A DNA stretch of 64,000 nucleotides from Antilocapra americana (taxonomy: Eukaryota > Chordata > Mammalia > Artiodactyla > Antilocapridae): the NCBI GenBank assembly GCA_007570785.1, contig ML662442.1, positions 59,017,393-59,081,392 of the forward strand. The letters run 5' to 3'. Shown here piece by piece: positions 57,990 to 64,000 of the stretch. A program made the translations under genes and the position numbers. How positions within the stretch are numbered: the stretch's first letter is position 1; the number at the start of each line of letters is the position of its first letter. A model generated the notes under the pieces. It saw only the letters and a program-made list of their open reading frames with translations, was not told where the DNA came from and searched no databases.

Positions 57990-58205
57990 CAGTTCTCAGA
58001 TGGCACTAGTGGTAAAGAACACTCCTGCCAGTGCAGGAAACATAAGAGGCACGGGTCTGAGTTGGGAAGATTCCCTGGAGGAAGACACGGCAACCCACTC
58101 CAGTATTCTTTCCTAGAGAACCCCAGGAACAGAAGAGCCTGGTGGACTACAGTCCATAGGGTCGCACAGAGTTGGACATGGCTGAAGCAACTTAGCATGC
58201 CAGCA
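57990..58205 (+). mobile_element. Bov-tA SINE, sense
   Basis: Bov-tA with a damaged head (gttctcagatggcactagtg) and a good body (cggcaacccactccagtatt, cctggtggactacagtccat). Confidence 0.91.
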
Positions 58206-59475
58206 TGTAGCATGAATATCTATTAACCAAGCTGAGTTTTTTAAAATACAAAAAAAAACAGTGCTTCAGCCACCCAACAGTATTACCCTGCTGGATCCTC
58301 CAAACAAACATGAGTGGTCCATGTAGTATCCCCTGAAATCATAGAGCAAATCCAAGTTATGACTTTGACAGAAAGGCTGTCAAAAAAATACCCTAACTCA
58401 GAATGCCATATTGAACTCTTTTTTTCTCCAAAATGGATGATGGGCATGAAATTTTTTGCCATTACAAAAGATCTGATTTTTAATTTAGAATAAATATTAG
58501 ATTAATTTAACAGGTACAGATTCTCATCGTAAATTCTTTTTAAATAACTTTGGACCAGTTCCTCATGAATTTTAAGCCAAATGAAGCATAATCTGGAAGA
58601 AATGAAGCAGGGTATTAAAACTTCTTGCATTATACAAAAATAAAAATATACCATCAAAAAAAGAAAAAGACAATAAAAAAACAAATGAGATAAAATATAT
58701 TAGTAATGCAGAGAAATAATAACAAAAATATACTAATAATTTATTGTAAGTCAGAATTAGTAATGATCACATACAGATGAGGGTAAGACATTACATTTAT
58801 GAACAAGATAATATATAAAATATAGATAGCAATCTGAAGTCTTAAGTTATATGGAGAGAAACATAGATTCATGAAGAAATTTAAAATGACTTGCACTCTG
58901 GAACAAAAAGTGAAATTATTCTAAAATATTGAAAGGATATGCCAAGAGGAATTTTAAATCACAATTAATGAATGTATGAAAGAGTGAAAATAAAGAAATA
59001 ATGTGAATATGATCAACAGAAGTAAAAGATACTTTCTTTTCTCCTTAAAGGGAGTTCTTATAGAGATTTTAATGGAAAAAAATTAAACAAAAGAAGTGAA
59101 GGAAAAAATACCATTTAAGATATTGTCAAACAAGCTATATACGTATTTGTTGCAATTCACTGGAAAACAAAGGATAATGCCATCCATAAATGCACAGTTT
59201 AAACTATGCTTTTAAATCACTGTAGAAAAGAATCTATTGTAATCAGAACAATACAGACACAAAAAATCTAAAGTTTAGATCCTTTCAAATAATATCACAA
59301 GATAAATTCTTTTTAAAAAGTTTTAAAAATTTAACTCATAAGTGTATAGACTGCTTCAATGTTTGACTTTCTGTTTCTCTGCTAACAAAAGATAGCAACC
59401 AGATGCCACTTTCAAAATTAGGAAGTATTTTCCAAAATAAAAAAACTAAAAAACATAAGACTGGTGTTCTTGACA
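58206..59475. other. Unassigned, very AT-rich
   Basis: No gene or named repeat recognised. It is the left flank of the large L1. Confidence 0.4.
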
Positions 59476-59479
59476 GGAA

Positions 59480-59489
59480 CAAGATGGCT
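59480..59489 (+). promoter_or_regulatory. YY1-like site at L1 5' end
   Basis: caagatggct sits within about 15 bp of the inferred L1 start. Human L1 has a YY1 site of the same core (aagatggc) at the same relative place, where it directs accurate initiation. A shared role here is inferred. Confidence 0.55.
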
Positions 59490-60137
59490 GAGAAAGAGGT
59501 GGATGTGGAGAGATACATCTCTCTCCATAGATATATCAGGAATACACCTTCAGACACAGAAGTGCATGCAGAAGACCAGCTGAAAGTGGACAGGAGGACT
59601 TGACCAGCAGAAAAGAATATATAGAACCACGCAAAACTTGGTAGGATGAAGGAACTAGGGGGGAAAACAGGAGTGTTAGTAGGACTGGACCTGCCCGCCA
59701 CCAGTGGGGGAACTGAAGCAGGGGTCCAATTCCCACATCAGGGCAACTGTCTGAGTCAGAGGAGAAACGTTTGAGGCTGAGAGTGAAGCAGCTGACCTGT
59801 GGCAGCCTAAATGGAATAAGAATCAGACAGTCCTTGCCACAGCCATACATACCCCGGACAGGAAGGCAGGTCCCCTGGAGGGCACAGCGGCTAGGGCTGG
59901 AGTTTAGGAATTGTGGAACAATCCCAGGGAGAGGGCTGCTGTTGACTGTGGAGAGATGGATCGAGATGTGAGGGAGGTGATTGTGGTGGGAAATGCCTGT
60001 GGAGGAAAGCCAGGCAGCCACTGAAGCAAGGAAATACTGCTGAGTCATGCATAGGGAGTGGAGCCATCACCATAGGCTCTCTCTCCCAACACGCCTGCAT
60101 CGGCAGCTGAACGATAGAGAGGCTGTACCATCAAACA

Positions 60138-60351
60138 CCTGACACATTGAACTACAGAGTAGGACCCTACCCAGGATGCTCCTTTAAGTGCCTGATGCAC
60201 CAAACTACAGAGTAGGACCACAGCGGGGGGTGAGGGGGGTCCTATATGTGCCTGACGTACTGAACAACTGAGAAGGGCCCCAGGCAAGGGAGCCTTCTAA
60301 GTGCCTGAACAGGCAGAGATACAGAGAAAGATTGGCCAAAGAGGCCTTCTG
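60138..60351 (+). repeat. Four tandem 49-60 bp units in the L1 5' UTR
   Basis: Units begin cctga at 60138, 60191, 60251 and 60304 (53, 60, 53 and about 48 bp). Shared words are ctacagagtagg or tacagagaaag in the first half and cttctaagtg, ctttaagtg or ctatatgtg at the end. Divergence between units is considerable. Confidence 0.75.
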
Positions 60352-60543
60352 ACCACCAGCTACAAGAGGCTGGAAAAAAGACTCTAATAGGGCCATAACT
60401 GTTGTGGCAGAAACAGTCCATGTCCCTGCACAACTTGGCACCGCCGGGGTCCCCACAAACCAGGCAGCTGCGCCACCTTCACACTCAACTCTCACTGGGG
60501 CAGAGCTACCACAGGCAAAAAAAAGTCTTGCGTCTATGCGCAC

Positions 60544-60680
60544 AGGGTCGCTTCAGTCGTGTCTGAGTCTTTGCAAACCTGTAGACTGTGGCCTGCCGGA
60601 CTTCTCTGTCAGGGAGGTGGGTTCTCCAGGCAAGAATACTGGAGCATATTGGCCAATCCTGGTTGCCATACACTTCTAGA
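60544..60680 (-). mobile_element. SINE-derived segment inside the L1 5' UTR
   Basis: ggtcgcttcagtcgtgtctg, gtagactgtggcctgccgga and tccaggcaagaatactggag match antisense Bov-A, but the tRNA-like head is absent and the sequence passes into ordinary 5' UTR (gagcactatatttcctactg). The absence of a duplication and its smooth borders suggest it belongs to the L1 family itself. Confidence 0.75.
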
Positions 60681-61355
60681 GCACTATATTTCCTACTGCT
60701 CTAGCCACCAACTCCCCTGAGAACCTGGTGCTGCCAGAACCCCTGCAACCCAAGCAGCTACACCACCTCGACACCTGGCCCTCACAGGGGCAAACCCAAG
60801 TCCTCCAGGGCAGCCTCATTAGCAAACCTCAGTGGATGACCCACATATACAGGTGGAAATAAAACCACAGTTGAAACCCAGGGGCAATGTGGCTAAGGAA
60901 GAAGACTCAAAAACTTTCGATCAGCTGAACAAGCTGATTATTAAATCCACATGATTAACTAGGCAGACTCTGGGTCTATGGAATATGTAAAAGGTCATTG
61001 AGTGCTCCCACAAAAGAAAATACACTTGTTCTGATAGCTGTGGACCTTGGAGGCAAGAACACACAGGAGTAGGACCAGATTAGAATCCAAGCTGCCCCCA
61101 CAGCAGGTACAGAGATCAGCACAGAGTTGGAGGGCATCCTAGGGAGGTGAGGTGGACTGTGACTCCCAGCGAGGGAAAAGACTCTAACAACAGTGACTCA
61201 AGAAAATCCCTTATTATCCTTATGTTTTGACTTGTTCTGTAGATTCTTTTGATTTATTTTTCTTTTTTTATCCTTTCCCCACATCTGTTGTAGTTGTTGA
61301 TTTTATTGGCACTATGAAATCTAATTAAGCTTTTGAACTTTTTCTTTGCTTAGTC

Positions 61356-62334
61356 ACATTTTTTATTGTTGTTATAAACCTCTGCCTCTCCATTGGGTTT
61401 TTGCAGTTCTGTGGCATTTTCCTTGTTTTTTTTTCTTTCTTTTTTTAATTTTAATTTTTTAAACCTATTATTATTTTTTCTACATTTATTCCTTTGTTTC
61501 CTTCTCCTGCTGTTCTTTTCCCCTTGCAGTTAATCTTTAATGTATACAAATCTTCTTCATCTACCTCAATTTAACTTTTCATATCTATTCTTTCTTTTCT
61601 TTCTCTCCTTTCCTCTCAACATATTTGTTCCTTTTCTTTTGATCACTTTATTCCCCAGTTGTCACCTTGCTTTAATTTTATTTTCTACTTTGTCCTTTAG
61701 TTAGTTTTGATCTGGTAGATATAATTTTAGGTTCCCTTTGTTCACCAGGTAACTCTATTGTACTTTATTTTCACTGGACTGTTTTGATTTTGCTTACTGG
61801 TGTATATGTGTATGTGCATATTCAGTAACACATTTTATTGTTGTTATAAACCTCTGCCTCTACATTGGGCTTTGACAGTTCTGTGGAGTTTTCCTCTTTT
61901 TTCCCCCCTTTTCTTTTCTTCTTCCATTTTTTTCTCTTTTTATAATTTTAATTTTTAATTTTTTTCTATTATTTTTTCTACATTTATTCCTTTGTTTGCC
62001 TTTCCTACTGTTTTTTACCCCTTGCAGTTAATCTTTAATAGATATAAATCTTCTTCATCTACCTCTATTTAACTTTGCATATCTATTCTTTCCTTCTTTT
62101 CTTTCTTTCCTTTCCTCTCAACATATTTGTCAGTTTTGTTTTCATCGCTTTGTTCCCCATTTGGCATCTTGCTTTAGTTTTGATTTCCGGTTTGTGCTTT
62201 ACTTAGTTTTGTTCTTAACTGGTAAATATGATTTTTTATTCCCTTTGTTCGCCAGGTCAGTCTACTGTACTTTATTTTTGTTGGACTGTTTTGACTTTTG
62301 ACATATATGTATATGTGTATATTCCGTTATTTTA
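61356..62334 (+). repeat. Tandem duplication of a 0.5-kb T-rich module
   Basis: Module 1 (61356-61829) and module 2 (61830-62334) share ordered anchors: gttataaacctctgcctc (61371, 61843), tacatttattcctttgttt (61481, 61979), cccttgcagttaatctttaa (61521, 62018), acatatttgt (61619, 62121) and tactttattt (61761, 62268). The spacing drifts from 472 to 507 by indels. It lies just upstream of ORF1. Confidence 0.9.
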
Positions 62335-62903
62335 ATTTTTATTTGCCTGATTTTATAACTGCCATTTGTCTGGGGTTCAGTTTTGCTTTCTCATTTTGGG
62401 GTATATGTTTTAATCTCACTTAATGCCATAACAAACAACTTGTAGAATCTTTGGTCCTGACCAGAGATCAAGCCCTGAGCCTTAGGAGTAGGAGCACTGA
62501 CTCCAAAACCCTAGACTACCAGAGAACTAACCCTAGGGAGTATCAAATACTGAGAACTCCCACAACCAAAGCAACTTGAATACCAGACCCAGCATCACCC
62601 AACCACCAAGGGCACCCTTTGCAGGACCCATCATCTAAACAACAAACAAAACAAAAACACAAACCAGATCATCAGCAGATAGGTTCACCCCCTCACTCAG
62701 CCTTGCCCATCAGAGGAAAAACAAACAAACAAACAAAATTCAGCACAAATCTCACCCTATATGAAGCTTACACAAACCACTGGACCAACCTTAGGATGGC
62801 AGAAATCAAAGGAAGAAAGAATTCAACTTTCTTCAAGGAAAGAATTCAACTTTCCTTCAAGCCTGGAAAAAGGAGACCTCAAACACAATAAGTTAAAAAA
62901 AAA

Positions 62904-63779
62904 ATGAAAAGGCAGAGAAATACTACACAAATGAAGAAACAAACTAGAAACACAGAAGTCCAAATAAATGAAGAGGAAATAAGCAAAACACCTGAAAAAC
63001 AATTCAGGCTAATGATAGTAAAGATGATCAAAAACCTTGAAAACAAAATGGAGAAAATACAAGAATCAATTAACAAAGACCTAGAAGAATTAAAGAATAA
63101 ACACACAGAGACAAACAACACAATTACTGAAATTAAAAATACTCTAAAAGGAATCAATAGCAGAATATCTGAAGCAGAACAACTCAGTGAGCTGCAAGAT
63201 AAAATGGTGGAAATAACTTCTGAAGAGCAGAATAAAGTAAAAAGAATGAAAAGAACTGAGGATAGTCTCAGAGACCTCTGGGACAACATAAAATGCACCA
63301 ACATTCGAATTATAGGGATCTCAGAAGAAGAAGAGAAAAAGAAAGGGTATGAGAAAATTTTTGAAGAGATTATAGTTGAAAATTTCCCCAACATGGAAAA
63401 GGAAATAGTCAAGTCCAAGAGGCATAAAGAGTCTCATATAGGATAAACCCAAGGAAAAACATGCCAAGACACATACTAATCAAACTAACAAAGACTAAAT
63501 ACAAAGAAAGCAGCAAGGAAGAAGCAACAAGTAACATACAAGAGAAATCCCATATGCTTAACCTCTGATCTTTCAGCAGAAACTCTGCAGGCCAGAAGGG
63601 AATGGCAGAATATATTTAAAGTACTGAAAGGGAAAAATCTACAACTGAGATTGCTGTAGCTGGCAAGGATCTCATTCAAAATTGATGGAGAAATAAAAAC
63701 CTTTTCAGATAAGAAAAAGTTAAGGGAATTCAGTACCACCAAACCAGCTTTACAACAAATGTTAAAGGGACTTATATAG
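62904..63779 (+). pseudogene. L1 ORF1 (RNA-binding chaperone), broken
   Basis: Starts MKRQRNTTQMKKQ at 62904 after an A9 run. The first 180 codons are open and contain the coiled-coil (ENKMEKIQESINKDLEELKN, TITEIKNTLKGINSRISEAE) and the start of the RRM-like domain (LRDLWDNIKCTNIRIIGISE, then EKIFEEIIVENFPNMEKEIV). A deletion of about 4 nt near 63408 shifts the frame to a stop at 63446. Downstream, ORF1 homology continues in other frames (PRHILIKLTKTKYKE, then DLSAETLQARREWQNIFKVL and KPALQQMLKGLI), with an in-frame TAG at 63657-63659 and the natural stop at 63777-63779. This copy cannot make full ORF1p. Confidence 0.93.
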
Positions 63780-63838
63780 TCAAGAAACACAAGAGAGAGA
63801 AAAAAGATCTATAAAATCAACCCCAAACAATTAAGAAA

Positions 63839-64000
63839 ATGGCAACAGGAGCATATATATCAATAATTAATTTCAATATAAATAGATTAAATGATCCAAA
63901 CAAAAGACACAGACTGGCTGTATGGATACAAAAACAAGACCCATACATATGCTATCTACAAGAAACCCACTTCAGACTTAAAGGCACATATAGGCTGAAA
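63839..64000 (+). CDS. L1 ORF2 start, partial at window edge
   Basis: Begins ATG at 63839, 59 bp after the ORF1 stop, and is open for all 54 codons to the window end. It encodes the N-terminal block of the endonuclease: INFNINRLNDPNKRHRLAVW, then KQDPYICYLQETHF, with the catalytic Glu of the QET motif present and the first Asn region (NFNIN) conserved. ORF2p nicks target DNA and reverse-transcribes L1 RNA in the nucleus. Whether the rest is intact is unknown, and with ORF1 broken the element is unlikely to move by itself. Confidence 0.85.
   Translation, partial: MATGAYISIINFNINRLNDPNKRHRLAVWIQKQDPYICYLQETHFRLKGTYRLK

Larger units (their letters stand above)
59476..64000 (+). mobile_element. 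L1 LINE with complete-looking 5' end, runs off window
   Basis: Sense L1 starting near 59476 (gggaacaag-type start, here ggaacaagatggctgag), with a 5' UTR of about 3.4 kb, ORF1 (62904-63779), a 59-bp inter-ORF spacer and the start of ORF2 at 63839. The 5' UTR holds a YY1-like site, 53-60 bp tandem units, a SINE-derived segment and a duplicated 470-500 bp pyrimidine-rich module. The family resembles bovine L1. Its 3' half lies beyond the window, so full length and target duplication cannot be checked. Confidence 0.9.

Noticed and set aside
59536..60048. A 170-codon minus-strand frame in the L1 5' UTR
   Set aside because: Antisense to a non-coding UTR, no domain, and overlapped by other equally long frames.
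62879..63418. A 179-codon minus-strand frame rich in Phe, Ser and Leu, looking like a membrane protein
   Set aside because: It is the reverse of the Lys/Glu-rich coiled-coil part of L1 ORF1. Its composition follows from that and it has no independent support.
1..64000. CRISPR array, operon, phage or bacterial defence system
   Set aside because: There are no regularly spaced identical repeats and no prokaryotic gene organisation. All evidence points to mammalian nuclear DNA.

Overview
This window is nuclear DNA from a ruminant, most likely a bovid. It carries BovB (RTE) LINEs, Bov-tA and Bov-A2 tRNA-derived SINEs, CHR-type cetartiodactyl SINEs, ruminant L1 with its characteristic 3' UTR, and ruminant endogenous-retrovirus LTRs. 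I found no host protein-coding gene, rRNA, genuine tRNA or CRISPR array. Every long open frame that I can assign a protein to is a fragment of a LINE ORF. Summing my own calls, recognisable transposons cover about half of the window, and older unlabelled repeats probably cover more.

Layout. 1-11 kb: SINEs, an antisense old L1, two solo LTRs (4872-5532 and 9781-10226, the second inside a SINE) and a 130-147 bp inverted repeat with arms about 1 kb apart. 11-15 kb: a CHR-2 SINE with target duplications, an old L1 split by a Tigger-like MITE, and an old repeat split by another CHR-2. 15-19 kb: a dense nest of BovB and L1, including one BovB inserted head-on into another with an 11-bp target duplication. 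19-33 kb: scattered SINEs, BovB 3' ends, an L1 reverse-transcriptase fragment running into a 400-N assembly gap, and an old L1 split by a SINE and a 1.5-kb BovB. 33.06-36.3 kb: a nearly full-length antisense BovB with endonuclease and reverse-transcriptase remnants. 36-59 kb: mostly unassigned sequence with SINEs, L1 tails, purine/pyrimidine microsatellites and an LTR split by BovB.

59.48-64 kb: the 5' end of a sense-strand L1 that runs off the window. It has an approximately 3.4-kb 5' UTR containing two tandem-repeat systems and a SINE-derived segment, then a broken ORF1, then an ORF2 start that is still open at the window edge.

The elements do not form a pathway. The value of the window lies in its layered insertions, which give a relative chronology, and in a few structures that are not simple insertions: the 7.3/8.5-kb inverted repeat and the tandem architecture of the L1 5' UTR. 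I did not find a convincing new biological system.
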